DNA of 64,000 nt. Origin: Citrobacter sp. 18056 (GTDB lineage: Bacteria > Pseudomonadota > Gammaproteobacteria > Enterobacterales > Enterobacteriaceae). Positions 55,318 to 64,000 of this stretch are shown here, in pieces. The DNA lies in NCBI GenBank assembly GCA_902706235.1, contig CACSJR010000005.1, positions 244,813 to 308,812 of the forward strand, in the 5' to 3' direction. The translations under genes and the position numbers were made by a program. Each line of letters begins with the position of its first letter. Positions within the stretch are counted from its first letter, which is position 1. The notes below the pieces were generated by a model that saw only the letters and a list, made by a program, of their open reading frames with translations, was not told where the DNA came from and did no database searches.

Positions 55318-58300
55318 ATGTCCAAATTCTTTATTCAGCGCCCGATTTTCGCCTGGGTGCTGGCGATCATTATGATGATGGCGGGCGGGCTTGCGATCAT
55401 GCAATTGCCTGTCGCACAGTACCCGACCATCGCGCCACCGGCTGTGGCTATTACGGCAACCTATCCGGGGGCTGATGCCCAAACCGTGCAGGATACCGTC
55501 ACCCAGGTTATCGAACAAAACATGAACGGTATCGATAACCTGATGTACATGTCCTCCACCAGCGACTCCGCTGGTAGCGTGACGATCACGCTGACATTCG
55601 AGTCCGGCACCGATCCTGATATCGCGCAGGTTCAGGTACAGAACAAGCTGCAACTGGCGATGCCATTGCTGCCTCAGGAAGTACAGCAACAAGGTATCGG
55701 CGTCGAGAAATCAAGCAGCAACTTCCTTATGGTTGCGGGTTTTGTTTCCGATAATAAGAGCCTGACACAGGATGATATTTCCGACTATGTCGCCTCTAAT
55801 GTGAAGGACACCATCAGTCGTACATCGGGTGTTGGGGATGTTCAGCTTTTTGGCGCGCAGTATGCGATGCGTATCTGGCTTGACAGCAATGCGCTGAACA
55901 AATATCAGTTGACGCCCCTGGACGTCATTAATCAACTGAAAACACAAAACAACCAGATTGCCGCAGGTCAACTAGGGGGAACGCCGTCCATTCAGGGTCA
56001 ACAGCTTAATGCCTCCATCATTGCCCAGACGCGTCTGAAAACACCTGAGGAGTTTGGCCGCGTCACGCTGAAAGTGAACCCGGATGGTTCGATGGTCCGT
56101 CTCACTGATGTGGCCCGTATCGAACTTGGCGGCGAAAACTACAATATGGTGACGAAAATTAATGGCCAGCCCGCAACAGGCTTGGGCATTAAGCTGGCGA
56201 CCGGCGCTAATGCGCTGGATACCGCCACTGCCATCAAAACTAAGCTTACAGAGCTACAGCCGTTCTTCCCGCAAGGGTTGAGGGTGGTCTACCCGTACGA
56301 CACCACGCCGTTTGTGGAAATATCTATTCGCGAAGTGGTGAAAACGCTGTTTGAAGCCATCATCCTTGTCTTTCTGGTGATGTATCTTTTCCTGCAGAAT
56401 CTACGCGCAACACTGATACCTACCATTGCAGTGCCTGTCGTACTGCTGGGCACATTCGCCATACTGGCGGCATTCGGCTTCTCTATCAATACGTTAACGA
56501 TGTTTGGGATGGTGCTCGCCATCGGCTTGCTGGTCGATGACGCCATCGTCGTAGTAGAGAACGTTGAACGTGTGATGGCGGAAGAAAAACTGCCTCCTAA
56601 AGAAGCGACGCTGAAATCAATGGCTCAGATACAGGGCGCTCTGGTCGGTATCGCAATGGTACTCTCCGCCGTGTTTGTACCGATGGCTTTCTTCGGCGGA
56701 TCGACAGGTGCGATTTATCGTCAATTCTCACTGACGATTGTTTCAGCGATGGTGCTTTCGGTTCTTGTCGCGCTCATTCTGACACCAGCGTTATGCGCCA
56801 CGCTGCTTAAGCCTGTGTCTGCCGAGCATCACGAAAAGAAAGGCGGCTTCTTTGGCTGGTTCAACGCGCTGTTTGACAAAAGCGTCGACCATTACAGTAA
56901 CAGCGTTGGCGGGATTTTACGCAAGACCGGGCGTTATTTGCTGCTGTATGTCCTTATTGTCGGCGGGATGGCGGTCTTGTTCCTGCGTCTGCCAACCTCC
57001 TTCCTGCCGGAAGAGGACCAGGGGGTATTCATGACGATGGTCCAGCTACCTGCCGGCGCGACGCAGACACGTACGCAGCAAGTGATGGAACAAATTGAAA
57101 ATTATTATCTGAGCCAGGAAAAAGCCAACGTTAAATCAGTATTTACCGTTAATGGCTTTAGCTTTAGCGGCCAGGGACAAAACTCCGGTATGGTCTTTAT
57201 TAGCCTGAAACCATGGGAAGAACGTCCTGGCAAAGAAAATAGCGTGGGGGCGATCGTCTCACGGGCAACTAAAGAATTCAGTCAAATCAAAGATGGTCTT
57301 GTATTCCCATTCAACCTGCCCGCTATTCTTGAGTTGGGCACCGCAACTGGCTTCGACTTTGAGCTAATTGACAAGGCCAACCTCGGTCATGAAGAACTCA
57401 CCAAAGCGCGAAATCAGTTACTGGGTATGGTGAGAGAACATCCTGACTTGCTGGTGCGCGTGCGACCTAATGGATTAGAAGATACACCTCAATTCAAACT
57501 GGATATCGACCAGGAAAAAGCGCAGGCGCTGGGTGTTAGTCTGTCGGATATCAACCAGACAATTTCCACCGCTCTGGGCGGCACATATGTGAACGATTTT
57601 ATCGATCACGGTCGCGTCAAAAAAGTATACGTACAGGCGGATGCCCCGTTCCGTATGTTGCCCAGCGACATCAATAATTTCTATGTGCGCAGCGCAAATG
57701 GCGAAATGGTTCCCTTCTCAACCTTCAGTTCAGCACGCTGGATTTACGGCTCGCCACGTCTGGAACGCTACAACGGTACGCCTTCAATGGAGTTGCTGGG
57801 CGAAGCGGCGCCAGGCAGAAGTACCGGGGAAGCGATGGCGCTGATGGAAAGCCTGGCATCAAAACTGCCAAGCGGAATCGGTCACGACTGGACGGGCATG
57901 TCATACCAGGAACGACTCTCCGGTAACCAGGCTCCCGCCTTATATGCGATCTCACTAATCGTCGTATTCCTTTGCCTTGCCGCACTGTACGAAAGCTGGT
58001 CTATCCCGTTCTCGGTGATGCTCGTTGTCCCACTCGGCGTGGTGGGTGCGCTTCTGGCGGCTTCGCTTCGCGGAATGAACAACGATGTGTACTTCCAGGT
58101 GGGTCTGTTGACCACAATCGGTCTTTCGGCCAAAAACGCCATTTTGATTGTCGAGTTTGCCAAAGATCTGATGGATAAAGAGGGCAGAGGGCTGATTGAA
58201 GCCACTCTTGAAGCGTCGCGCATGCGTCTGCGACCGATTCTGATGACGTCACTGGCATTCATCCTCGGCGTAATGCCGCTGGTTATCAGTTCGGGTGCTG

Positions 58301-58428
58301 GCAGCGGAGCGCAAAATGCGGTGGGTACTGGTGTAATGGGTGGCATGTTAACCGCAACATTACTGGCTATCTTTTTCGTTCCTGTATTCTTTGTGGTTGT
58401 CCGAGGAAGATTTAGTCGAAGTAAATGA
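55318..58428 (+). CDS. acrF: Multidrug efflux RND transporter AcrF
   Basis: This 1036-residue proton-driven pump is of the hydrophobe/amphiphile efflux family and forms a trimer in the inner membrane with large periplasmic loops after helices 1 and 7. The proton-relay pair is D407-D408 (LLVDDAIVV). The second membrane half carries [15 protein letters not shown], with the relay lysine. With AcrE and TolC it exports dyes, detergents and antibiotics. Confidence 0.97.
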   Translation: MSKFFIQRPIFAWVLAIIMMMAGGLAIMQLPVAQYPTIAPPAVAITATYPGADAQTVQDTVTQVIEQNMNGIDNLMYMSSTSDSAGSVTITLTFESGTDPDIAQVQVQNKLQLAMPLLPQEVQQQGIGVEKSSSNFLMVAGFVSDNKSLTQDDISDYVASNVKDTISRTSGVGDVQLFGAQYAMRIWLDSNALNKYQLTPLDVINQLKTQNNQIAAGQLGGTPSIQGQQLNASIIAQTRLKTPEEFGRVTLKVNPDGSMVRLTDVARIELGGENYNMVTKINGQPATGLGIKLATGANALDTATAIKTKLTELQPFFPQGLRVVYPYDTTPFVEISIREVVKTLFEAIILVFLVMYLFLQNLRATLIPTIAVPVVLLGTFAILAAFGFSINTLTMFGMVLAIGLLVDDAIVVVENVERVMAEEKLPPKEATLKSMAQIQGALVGIAMVLSAVFVPMAFFGGSTGAIYRQFSLTIVSAMVLSVLVALILTPALCATLLKPVSAEHHEKKGGFFGWFNALFDKSVDHYSNSVGGILRKTGRYLLLYVLIVGGMAVLFLRLPTSFLPEEDQGVFMTMVQLPAGATQTRTQQVMEQIENYYLSQEKANVKSVFTVNGFSFSGQGQNSGMVFISLKPWEERPGKENSVGAIVSRATKEFSQIKDGLVFPFNLPAILELGTATGFDFELIDKANLGHEELTKARNQLLGMVREHPDLLVRVRPNGLEDTPQFKLDIDQEKAQALGVSLSDINQTISTALGGTYVNDFIDHGRVKKVYVQADAPFRMLPSDINNFYVRSANGEMVPFSTFSSARWIYGSPRLERYNGTPSMELLGEAAPGRSTGEAMALMESLASKLPSGIGHDWTGMSYQERLSGNQAPALYAISLIVVFLCLAALYESWSIPFSVMLVVPLGVVGALLAASLRGMNNDVYFQVGLLTTIGLSAKNAILIVEFAKDLMDKEGRGLIEATLEASRMRLRPILMTSLAFILGVMPLVISSGAGSGAQNAVGTGVMGGMLTATLLAIFFVPVFFVVVRGRFSRSK

Positions 58429-58436
58429 TAACTAAA

Positions 58437-58468
58437 ATAAAAAAGGTGCTTTAAGCGCCTTTTTTATT
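58437..58468 (+). terminator. Terminator after acrEF
   Basis: aaaaaaggtgc-tttaa-gcgccttttttat is a stem with one G-T pair, flanked by A- and T-runs, directly after the acrF stop. Confidence 0.92.
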
Positions 58469-58692
58469 TACTGTAGAGATGTGAACATCATCGCCCCTTA
58501 AAAAACCAACATTTTATTCTGCATATTTTCTACATAATTAGCGGGATATCCGCCAAAACCTCCACGATGTTTACAGAGCAAATAAATTGAGATTATTTGC
58601 AGCTCTCATCCAGTCAGACTCCAATGATAAAATCGTCGTAATTCCGCACGGCAGGTGTTTTATAACCGCCGCGGTTTAATCGAGGTAATATC

Positions 58693-58914
58693 ATGAAAAG
58701 ATTGATTTCAGTTGCATTGCTGACCGCTTTGCTCGCAGGCTGCGCACACGACTCACCTTGCGTGCCGGTTTATGACGATCAGGGGCGGCTGGTTCATACC
58801 AATACCTGTATGAAGGGCACGACGCAAGATAACTGGGAAACGGCGGGTGCTATCGCCGGTGGCGCAGCTGCACTGGCAGGTTTGACGCTCGGCATCGTAG
58901 CCCTCACTAAATAA
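58693..58914 (+). CDS. yhdV: YhdV, small lipoprotein
   Basis: This 73-residue protein has a lipoprotein signal (LLAGC, C17 modified), a short polar region with two further cysteines, and a glycine/alanine-rich hydrophobic C-terminus (AGAIAGGAAALAGLTLGIVA). It matches E. coli YhdV in place and form; its function is unknown. AGGT-type SD sequence precedes the ATG. Confidence 0.92.
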   Translation: MKRLISVALLTALLAGCAHDSPCVPVYDDQGRLVHTNTCMKGTTQDNWETAGAIAGGAAALAGLTLGIVALTK

Positions 58915-59193
58915 TTAAACGTAAGCGCGGGCCCCCCACGCTTTTGCTTCATGGGGGTGCAAAACCGCGTTCGAAAGTAAAAAAATCGCCTTGTTTCAGC
59001 CCTTCATAAAACAATTCCGTGTTTTTAATCGCGCATCCATAATTTAAAATGATTATGCCTGTGAATTGACGTGAACGATTTCACATATTATTGCCATTCA
59101 TTCTCACATCAATATTAACCCCCGAAATCATTTCTCTTTCTCGTCTCAATCCTGAAACTTTTTCGCTCTGATTTGTGGCACAGGTTGTAATTT

Positions 59194-59211
59194 TGCACCA
59201 TCTCAGGGCGC
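59194..59211. promoter_or_regulatory. Possible NtrC-binding site
   Basis: TGCACC-atctca-GGGCGC has a good left half and a weak right half of the NtrC palindrome (GCACC-N-GGTGC). It lies about 105 bp before the predicted start of the sigma-54 promoter, a usual place for an NtrC site. Confidence 0.35.
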
Positions 59212-59282
59212 TTGTTTTTTTCTTTCCTGTCTACACTCACCTTATTGCTTCCCCAAGCCTCAATCTCAGGCGGTTGCAATTC

Positions 59283-59298
59283 TGGCATTCCCTTTGCT
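59283..59298 (+). promoter_or_regulatory. Sigma-54 promoter of yhdWXYZ
   Basis: TGGCAT-TCCCT-TTGCT fits the -24/-12 consensus TGGCAC-N5-TTGCW, with GG (59284-59285) and GC (59296-59297) exactly 12 bp apart. Transcription should start near 59309, 81 bp before the yhdW ATG. In E. coli this transporter operon belongs to the NtrC nitrogen-starvation regulon, which supports the call. Confidence 0.82.
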
Positions 59299-59389
59299 TT
59301 ACAGGAAATGGCCATGGCCACAGACAGGTTTCGGCGTTCCCCCGGACGTCTAATTAATAACGATAAATCTTCGCCACACAGGATGCTTT

Positions 59390-60415
59390 ATGAAAAAGAT
59401 GATGATCGCCAGCCTCACAGCGGCGGGCGTACTGTTTGCAATTTCAAATCAGGCACATGCAGGTACCACTTTTGACGCCGTTAAAAAGAAAGGCTTCGTT
59501 CAGTGCGGGATCAGTGATGGATTGCCGGGCTTCTCTTATGCAGATGCTGACGGAAAATTTACCGGTATTGATGTGGATGTCTGCCGTGGCGTGGCCGCAG
59601 CGGTATTTGGTGATGCCAGCAAAGTGAAATATACCCCACTGACCGCGAAGGAACGTTTCACCGCCCTTCAATCAGGCGAAGTGGATTTGCTGTCCCGTAA
59701 CACCACCTGGACCTCTTCCCGCGATGCGGGCATGGGCCTCTCCTTTACCGGCGTAACTTATTACGACGGCATCGGCTTCCTGACTCACGATAAAGCCGGG
59801 CTGAAAAGTGCAAAAGAGCTGGATGGCGCGACCGTCTGCATCCAGGCCGGTACCGATACCGAGCTGAACGTGGCAGATTACTTCAAAGCCAACAACATGA
59901 AGTACACCCCGGTGACCTTCGACCGTTCTGACGAATCAGCAAAAGCTCTGGAATCCGGACGCTGCGATACCCTAGCCTCTGACCAGTCGCAGCTGTATGC
60001 GCTGCGTATCAAACTGAGCAAACCGGGTGACTGGATTGTTCTGCCAGAGGTGATTTCCAAAGAGCCGCTGGGCCCAGTGGTTCGCCGTGGCGACGACGAG
60101 TGGTTCTCCATTGTGCGATGGACGCTGTTCGCCATGCTGAACGCAGAAGAAATGGGGATTAACTCTAAAAATGTTGATGAGAAATTTGCCAGCCCATCAA
60201 CCCCAGATATGTCGCATCTGCTCGGGAAAGAGGGTGATTTCGGCAAGGATCTGAAGCTGGATAACAAGTGGGCCTATAACATTGTTAAACAGGTCGGGAA
60301 CTACGCTGAAATCTTTGACCGCAACGTCGGCGAAGGCAGTGCACTGAAGATCAAACGTGGCCAGAACAACCTCTGGAATAACGGTGGGATACAGTACGCG
60401 CCGCCGGTTCGTTAA
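59390..60415 (+). CDS. yhdW: Amino-acid ABC transporter periplasmic binding protein YhdW
   Basis: This 341-residue solute-binding protein of the general L-amino-acid (AapJ-like) group has a Sec signal peptide (1-24, NQAHA-GTT). It has the family pattern CGISDGLPGFSYADADGKFTGIDVDVCR and TVCIQAGTDTELN. The reading frame is complete here, whereas yhdW is annotated as broken in E. coli K-12. It is first of yhdWXYZ and is expected to feed L-amino acids such as glutamate or aspartate to the permease; the substrate range is inferred. Confidence 0.94.
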   Translation: MKKMMIASLTAAGVLFAISNQAHAGTTFDAVKKKGFVQCGISDGLPGFSYADADGKFTGIDVDVCRGVAAAVFGDASKVKYTPLTAKERFTALQSGEVDLLSRNTTWTSSRDAGMGLSFTGVTYYDGIGFLTHDKAGLKSAKELDGATVCIQAGTDTELNVADYFKANNMKYTPVTFDRSDESAKALESGRCDTLASDQSQLYALRIKLSKPGDWIVLPEVISKEPLGPVVRRGDDEWFSIVRWTLFAMLNAEEMGINSKNVDEKFASPSTPDMSHLLGKEGDFGKDLKLDNKWAYNIVKQVGNYAEIFDRNVGEGSALKIKRGQNNLWNNGGIQYAPPVR

Positions 60416-60430
60416 GTTTTACGCTGTGAC

Positions 60431-60452
60431 GGGCATCGCTTCGGCGGTGCCC
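60431..60452 (+). repeat. UUCG-capped hairpin between yhdW and yhdX
   Basis: GGGCATCGC-TTCG-GCGGTGCCC is a 9-bp stem (one G-T pair) closed by the very stable C(UUCG)G tetraloop, in the 67-bp gap. Without a T-run it should act as an mRNA 3'-end stabiliser, giving more binding protein than permease. Confidence 0.7.
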
Positions 60453-60482
60453 AACCTGATGTTCTGGTCATTGAGGTTTACT

Positions 60483-61664
60483 ATGTCCCAACGCCGCCTG
60501 ACCGTAAAAGGATCGCTCTCCTTTTCCAACCCCACGGTTCGCGCCTGGCTGTTTCAAATCCTTGCGGTAGTGGCGGTCGTCGCTATTGCTATCTATTTGA
60601 TACACAACACCATTACCAATCTGGACAAGCGGGGCATTACCTCTGGGTTTGCTTTTCTCGACAGAAGCGCGGGCTTTGGCATCGTTCAACACTTAGTTGA
60701 TTATCAGCAAGGTGATACCTATGGCCGGGTTTTCCTGGTCGGTTTACTGAACACTCTGCTGGTTTCTGCGCTGTGTATTATCTTTGCTTCCTTCCTTGGC
60801 TTCTTTTTGGGGCTAGCGAGACTCTCCGAAAACTGGCTGCTGCGTAAGCTGTCGACGGTCTATATCGAGACGTTCCGTAATATTCCGCCGCTGCTGCAAA
60901 TCTTCTTCTGGTATTTTGCCGTACTACGTAATTTACCTGGACCGCGACAGGCGGTGAACGCCTTCGAACTGGTGTTCCTCAGCAATCGCGGACTCTATAT
61001 TCCTTCCCCGCAATGGGGTGAAGGAGTGCTGGCTTGTACTGCCGCGCTCGTCATTGCCGGGCTGCTGAGCGTCGGGCTTTTTCGCTATAACAAAACCCAT
61101 CAGATAAAAACAGGCCAACTGCGACGCACCTGGCCGACGGCCCTGGCGCTGGTTATCGCGCTACCGTTGCTCGCTCACTGGACCTTTGGCGCTGCACTGC
61201 ATTGGGATATTCCTGCACTTCAAGGGTTTAACTTCCGCGGCGGTATGGTACTGATCCCCGAACTGGCGGCTTTAACGCTCGCACTCTCGGTTTATACCTC
61301 CGCATTTATTGCCGAGATCATCCGTTCTGGTATCCAGGCGGTGCCTTTTGGGCAGCATGAAGCGGCCCGGTCGCTTGGGCTGCCCAATCCTGTGACGCTG
61401 CGCCAGGTCATTATTCCCCAGGCGCTCCGCGTGGTGATCCCACCACTCACCAGCCAGTATCTGAATATTGTCAAAAACTCATCGCTGGCCGCGGCCATTG
61501 GTTATCCCGATATGGTTTCGCTGTTTGCCGGTACGGTGTTAAACCAGACCGGTCAGGCAATTGAAACAATCGCTATCACCATGTCGGTGTACCTCATTAT
61601 CAGTCTGAGCATTTCACTGTTGATGAATATCTATAACCGCCGTAAGGCACTGATTGAGCGCTAA
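60483..61664 (+). CDS. yhdX: Amino-acid ABC transporter permease YhdX
   Basis: This 393-residue inner-membrane permease of the polar amino-acid family (AapQ-like) has about eight helices and the cytoplasmic EAA loop EAARSLGLPNPVTLRQVIIPQALRV (about 300-325) that contacts the ATPase. The start MSQRRLTVKGSLSF follows a GAGG SD; the frame runs further upstream without homology. yhdY follows after 9 bp. Confidence 0.95.
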   Translation: MSQRRLTVKGSLSFSNPTVRAWLFQILAVVAVVAIAIYLIHNTITNLDKRGITSGFAFLDRSAGFGIVQHLVDYQQGDTYGRVFLVGLLNTLLVSALCIIFASFLGFFLGLARLSENWLLRKLSTVYIETFRNIPPLLQIFFWYFAVLRNLPGPRQAVNAFELVFLSNRGLYIPSPQWGEGVLACTAALVIAGLLSVGLFRYNKTHQIKTGQLRRTWPTALALVIALPLLAHWTFGAALHWDIPALQGFNFRGGMVLIPELAALTLALSVYTSAFIAEIIRSGIQAVPFGQHEAARSLGLPNPVTLRQVIIPQALRVVIPPLTSQYLNIVKNSSLAAAIGYPDMVSLFAGTVLNQTGQAIETIAITMSVYLIISLSISLLMNIYNRRKALIER

Positions 61665-61673
61665 GGGGTCATG

Positions 61674-62777
61674 ATGACAAAAGCACTTCTGTCTCACGCT
61701 GCGCGGCCGGACGGTGCAAAGCGTAATCAGTCTCTGACGTGGATGCGCAAGAATTTGTTCTCCAGCTGGTCTAACTGCCTGTTGACGCTCTTTGCGCTGT
61801 GGCTGATGTGGGAACTCATTCCGCCATTGCTGAACTGGGCTTTTTTACAGGCGAACTGGGTGGGAACGACTCGCGCTGACTGTACTAAGGCGGGTGCCTG
61901 CTGGGTGTTCATTCATCAGCGCTTCGGCCAGTTTATGTATGGGCTTTACCCCCATGACCAGCGCTGGCGCATTAATACTGCGCTGATTATCGGCCTGCTG
62001 TCGATCGTACCGATGTTCTGGAATGCGATGCCACGCCGTGGTCGTTACATTGCCTGTTGGGCGGTCATTTATCCCATTGTGGTGTGGTTTCTGCTGTATG
62101 GCGGTTTCTTTGGCCTGGAGAGAGTAGAGACGCGGCAATGGGGTGGCCTGACGTTAACGCTGATTATCGCGTCGGTCGGGGTTGCTGGGGCATTACCGCT
62201 CGGCATTCTGCTGGCGCTTGGACGCCGTTCGACCATGCCGGTGGTACGCGTTCTTTCGGTCATTTTCATCGAATTCTGGCGCGGCGTGCCCCTGATAACC
62301 GTACTGTTTATGTCGTCGGTGATGCTACCGTTGTTTATGTCCGAAGGTACAAGCATCGACAAACTTATCCGCGCGCTAGTCGGTGTGGTGTTGTTCCAGT
62401 CGGCCTACGTGGCAGAAGTGGTGCGCGGAGGCTTGCAGGCTCTCCCAAAAGGGCAATATGAAGCCGCGAGTTCGCTGGCCCTGGGCTACTGGAAAACACA
62501 GGTGCTGGTCATTCTTCCCCAGGCGCTGAAGTTAGTGATCCCTGGCCTGGTCAATACCATTATCGCGCTGTTTAAAGACACCAGTCTGGTGATCATCATT
62601 GGCCTGTTCGATCTGTTCAGCAGCGTCCAACAAGCGACCGTCGATCCGGCATGGCTCGGGATGTCGACGGAAGGCTATGTCTTTGCCGCACTGATCTACT
62701 GGATCTTCTGTTTTAGCATGTCGCGCTACAGCCAGCATCTGGAAAAGCGCTTTAACACCGGGCGTACACCGCATTGA
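61674..62777 (+). CDS. yhdY: Amino-acid ABC transporter permease YhdY
   Basis: This 367-residue second permease (AapM-like) has the EAA loop [25 protein letters not shown] near the C-terminal third. There is a conserved C-x6-C pair in an extracytoplasmic loop ([10 protein letters not shown]). The second of two adjacent ATGs is chosen (GGGG then 5 bp), matching the E. coli length. yhdZ starts 7 bp later. Confidence 0.95.
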   Translation: MTKALLSHAARPDGAKRNQSLTWMRKNLFSSWSNCLLTLFALWLMWELIPPLLNWAFLQANWVGTTRADCTKAGACWVFIHQRFGQFMYGLYPHDQRWRINTALIIGLLSIVPMFWNAMPRRGRYIACWAVIYPIVVWFLLYGGFFGLERVETRQWGGLTLTLIIASVGVAGALPLGILLALGRRSTMPVVRVLSVIFIEFWRGVPLITVLFMSSVMLPLFMSEGTSIDKLIRALVGVVLFQSAYVAEVVRGGLQALPKGQYEAASSLALGYWKTQVLVILPQALKLVIPGLVNTIIALFKDTSLVIIIGLFDLFSSVQQATVDPAWLGMSTEGYVFAALIYWIFCFSMSRYSQHLEKRFNTGRTPH

Positions 62778-62784
62778 GGAAACT

Positions 62785-63543
62785 ATGAGTCAAACATTAC
62801 TACAACCGGCGGATGCGATGATTACGCTGGAAAACGTCAATAAATGGTACGGACAGTTTCACGTTCTGAAGGACATTAATCTGAACGTGAAACAGGGTGA
62901 GCGTATTGTTTTATGCGGACCTTCAGGCTCAGGGAAATCAACTACGATCCGTTGCATTAATCATCTGGAAGAACATCAGCAGGGCCGGATCGTCGTTGAT
63001 GGCATCGAGCTCAATGAGGATATTCGCAATATCGAGCGAGTGCGTCAGGAAGTGGGAATGGTATTCCAGCACTTCAATTTGTTCCCTCATCTGACCGTGT
63101 TGCAAAACTGTACTCTGGCTCCAATATGGGTGCGAAAACTACCAAAGAAAGAAGCAGAAGCCCTGGCGATGCACTATCTGGAGCGGGTTAGGATCGCGGA
63201 ACACGCTCATAAGTTTCCCGGCCAGATTTCAGGCGGCCAGCAACAGCGCGTCGCGATAGCGCGCTCACTGTGTATGAAACCCAAAATTATGCTGTTTGAT
63301 GAGCCGACATCCGCGCTCGATCCGGAAATGGTGAAGGAGGTGCTCGACACCATGATTGGCTTGGCCCAATCCGGGATGACGATGCTATGCGTAACGCATG
63401 AAATGGGTTTTGCCAGAACCGTCGCCGACCGGGTTATCTTTATGGACAGAGGTGAAATCGTCGAACAGGCACCTCCGGAACAGTTCTTTGCAAATCCAAA
63501 ATCTGAACGTACCCGCGCGTTTCTCTCGCAGGTCATCCACTGA
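62785..63543 (+). CDS. yhdZ: Amino-acid ABC transporter ATPase YhdZ
   Basis: This 252-residue ATPase (AapP/GlnQ-like) drives YhdXY. Walker A is GPSGSGKST (about 46-54), the Q-loop [10 protein letters not shown], the signature SGGQQQR, Walker [13 protein letters not shown] and the switch histidine CVTHEMGFA. It is the last gene of yhdWXYZ. Confidence 0.97.
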   Translation: MSQTLLQPADAMITLENVNKWYGQFHVLKDINLNVKQGERIVLCGPSGSGKSTTIRCINHLEEHQQGRIVVDGIELNEDIRNIERVRQEVGMVFQHFNLFPHLTVLQNCTLAPIWVRKLPKKEAEALAMHYLERVRIAEHAHKFPGQISGGQQQRVAIARSLCMKPKIMLFDEPTSALDPEMVKEVLDTMIGLAQSGMTMLCVTHEMGFARTVADRVIFMDRGEIVEQAPPEQFFANPKSERTRAFLSQVIH

Positions 63544-63548
63544 GCCTT

Positions 63549-63575
63549 TTCCTCCCCAAATGGGGAGGATTTTTC
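63549..63575 (+). terminator. Terminator after yhdWXYZ
   Basis: cctcccc-aaat-ggggagg (63551-63568) is followed by ATTTTT, 7 bp past the yhdZ stop. Confidence 0.92.
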
Positions 63576-63595
63576 CATTTCAGATCGCAGAAAAG

Positions 63596-63630
63596 CAAAA
63601 AGCCCAGTCATAAGACTGGGCTTTTTGCTT
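63596..63630 (-). terminator. Terminator of the rRNA operon
   Basis: agcccagtc / gactgggct (63601-63609 and 63614-63622) is flanked by A-run and T-run. On the minus strand it ends in TTTTTGCTTTT, just past the last 5S gene. It stands back to back with the yhdZ terminator. Confidence 0.93.
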
Positions 63631-63635
63631 AATTG

Positions 63636-63755
63636 ATGTCTGGCAGTTCCCTACTCTCGCATGGGGAGACCCCACACTACCATCGGCGCTACGGCGTTTC
63701 ACTTCTGAGTTCGGCATGGGGTCAGGTGGGACCACCGCGCTGTTGCCGCCAGACA
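63636..63755 (-). rRNA. rrfF: 5S ribosomal RNA (distal copy)
   Basis: A 120-nt 5S gene, recognised by near identity to E. coli 5S over its length (CCCACCTGACCCCATGCCGA and GTAGTGTGGGGTCTCCCCAT blocks). It differs from the other copy in this window only at positions 3 and 118 (U and A in place of C and G), a paired change. It is the last gene of an rrnD-type operon. Confidence 0.97.
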
Positions 63756-63789
63756 AATTCTTTTATCTGCCGAACTTAACCGTTAAAAC

Positions 63790-63865
63790 TGGTGCTGATA
63801 CCCAGAGTCGAACTGGGGACCTCACCCTTACCAAGGGTGCGCTCTACCAACTGAGCCATATCAGC
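63790..63865 (-). tRNA. thrV: tRNA-Thr (anticodon GGT)
   Basis: A 76-nt gene with GCTGATA acceptor arm, anticodon loop CTTGGTAAG (anticodon GGT), TTCGACT T-loop and encoded CCA end. It is placed between two 5S genes exactly as E. coli thrV in rrnD. Confidence 0.98.
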
Positions 63866-63877
63866 ACACTTAATTTG

Positions 63878-63997
63878 ATGCCTGGCAGTTCCCTACTCTC
63901 GCATGGGGAGACCCCACACTACCATCGGCGCTACGGCGTTTCACTTCTGAGTTCGGCATGGGGTCAGGTGGGACCACCGCGCTGTTGCCGCCAGGCA
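63878..63997 (-). rRNA. rrfD: 5S ribosomal RNA (proximal copy)
   Basis: A 120-nt 5S gene starting TGCCTGGCGGC and ending GCCAGGCAT on the minus strand. It lies 12 bp upstream of tRNA-Thr; the 23S gene should lie just beyond the window. Confidence 0.97.
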
Positions 63998-64000
63998 AAT

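Larger units (their letters stand above)
58915..59389. other. 475-bp control region of yhdWXYZ
   Basis: After yhdV there is a GC-rich stem ccccca / tgggggt (about 58930-58955) without a T-run, perhaps the yhdV 3' end. The middle is AT-rich. The sigma-54-type promoter and a possible NtrC site, listed separately, lie in the last 200 bp. No gene is visible. Confidence 0.65.

Noticed and set aside
59172..59196. TGGCAC followed by TTGCA as a second sigma-54 promoter
   Set aside because: The GG and GC elements are too far apart; the site at 59283-59298 has the correct 12-bp spacing.
63890..63997. The long near-identical repeat at 63641-63754 and 63883-63996 as a mobile repeat
   Set aside because: Both copies are 5S rRNA genes flanking tRNA-Thr, the normal end of an rrnD-type operon.

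Overview
This window is a stretch of ordinary chromosome from a member of the Enterobacteriaceae. Gene content and order follow the arcB to rrnD segment of Escherichia coli and Salmonella almost gene for gene (arcB, yhcC, gltBD, nan, ssp, rpsI-rplM, zapEG, degQS, mdh, argR, yhcNO, aae, tldD, yhdP, rng, mre, csrD, acuI, aroQ, accBC, panF, prmA, dusB-fis, acrSEF, yhdVWXYZ, 5S-tRNA-5S). The sequence differs enough from both to suggest a relative such as Enterobacter, Lelliottia, Leclercia, Citrobacter or Kluyvera. I cannot resolve the genus by eye. I see no phage, insertion sequence, CRISPR array or plasmid gene.

Layout. 1-8.5 kb: the 5' part of the redox sensor kinase gene arcB, cut by the window edge at its phospho-acceptor histidine, then the radical-SAM gene yhcC and glutamate synthase gltBD. 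8.5-13.5 kb: a sialic acid operon nanA-nanT-nanE-nanK with its repressor nanR and a clear triple GGTATA operator; nanQ (yhcH), which ends the E. coli operon, is absent. 13.6-23.4 kb: sspAB, rplM-rpsI with a good promoter, zapE/zapG, the periplasmic proteases degQ and degS, mdh, argR with ARG boxes, and two tandem yhcN-type stress genes. 23.4-30.5 kb: yhcO, a succinate-semialdehyde dehydrogenase-type gene, the aaeXAB efflux operon with aaeR, and a DeoR-type regulator. The dehydrogenase and the DeoR-type gene are accessory relative to E. coli K-12, and each is preceded by a copy of the same ~70-bp double-hairpin element.

30.5-43 kb: tldD, the AsmA-like giant yhdP, RNase G, the yhdE pyrophosphatase, the rod-shape genes mreBCD and the RNA-decay factor gene csrD. 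43-52.8 kb: acuI, the periplasmic methionine-sulfoxide repair pair msrPQ (its ribosome-binding site buried in a perfect 14-bp hairpin), aroQ, the biotin half of acetyl-CoA carboxylase accBC, yhdT-panF, prmA, dusB-fis and the small membrane protein gene yhdU. 52.8-58.5 kb: a decayed EAL-domain gene where yhdJ might be expected, then acrS and the acrEF efflux pump. 58.7-63.5 kb: yhdV and an intact amino-acid ABC transporter operon yhdWXYZ behind a sigma-54-type promoter. 63.6-64 kb: the distal end of an rRNA operon (5S, tRNA-Thr, 5S) on the minus strand.

Most genes are housekeeping. No wholly new biological system is evident. The points most worth following are the paired double-hairpin element shared by the dehydrogenase and DeoR-type genes, the occluded msrP ribosome-binding site, and the EAL-gene remnant.
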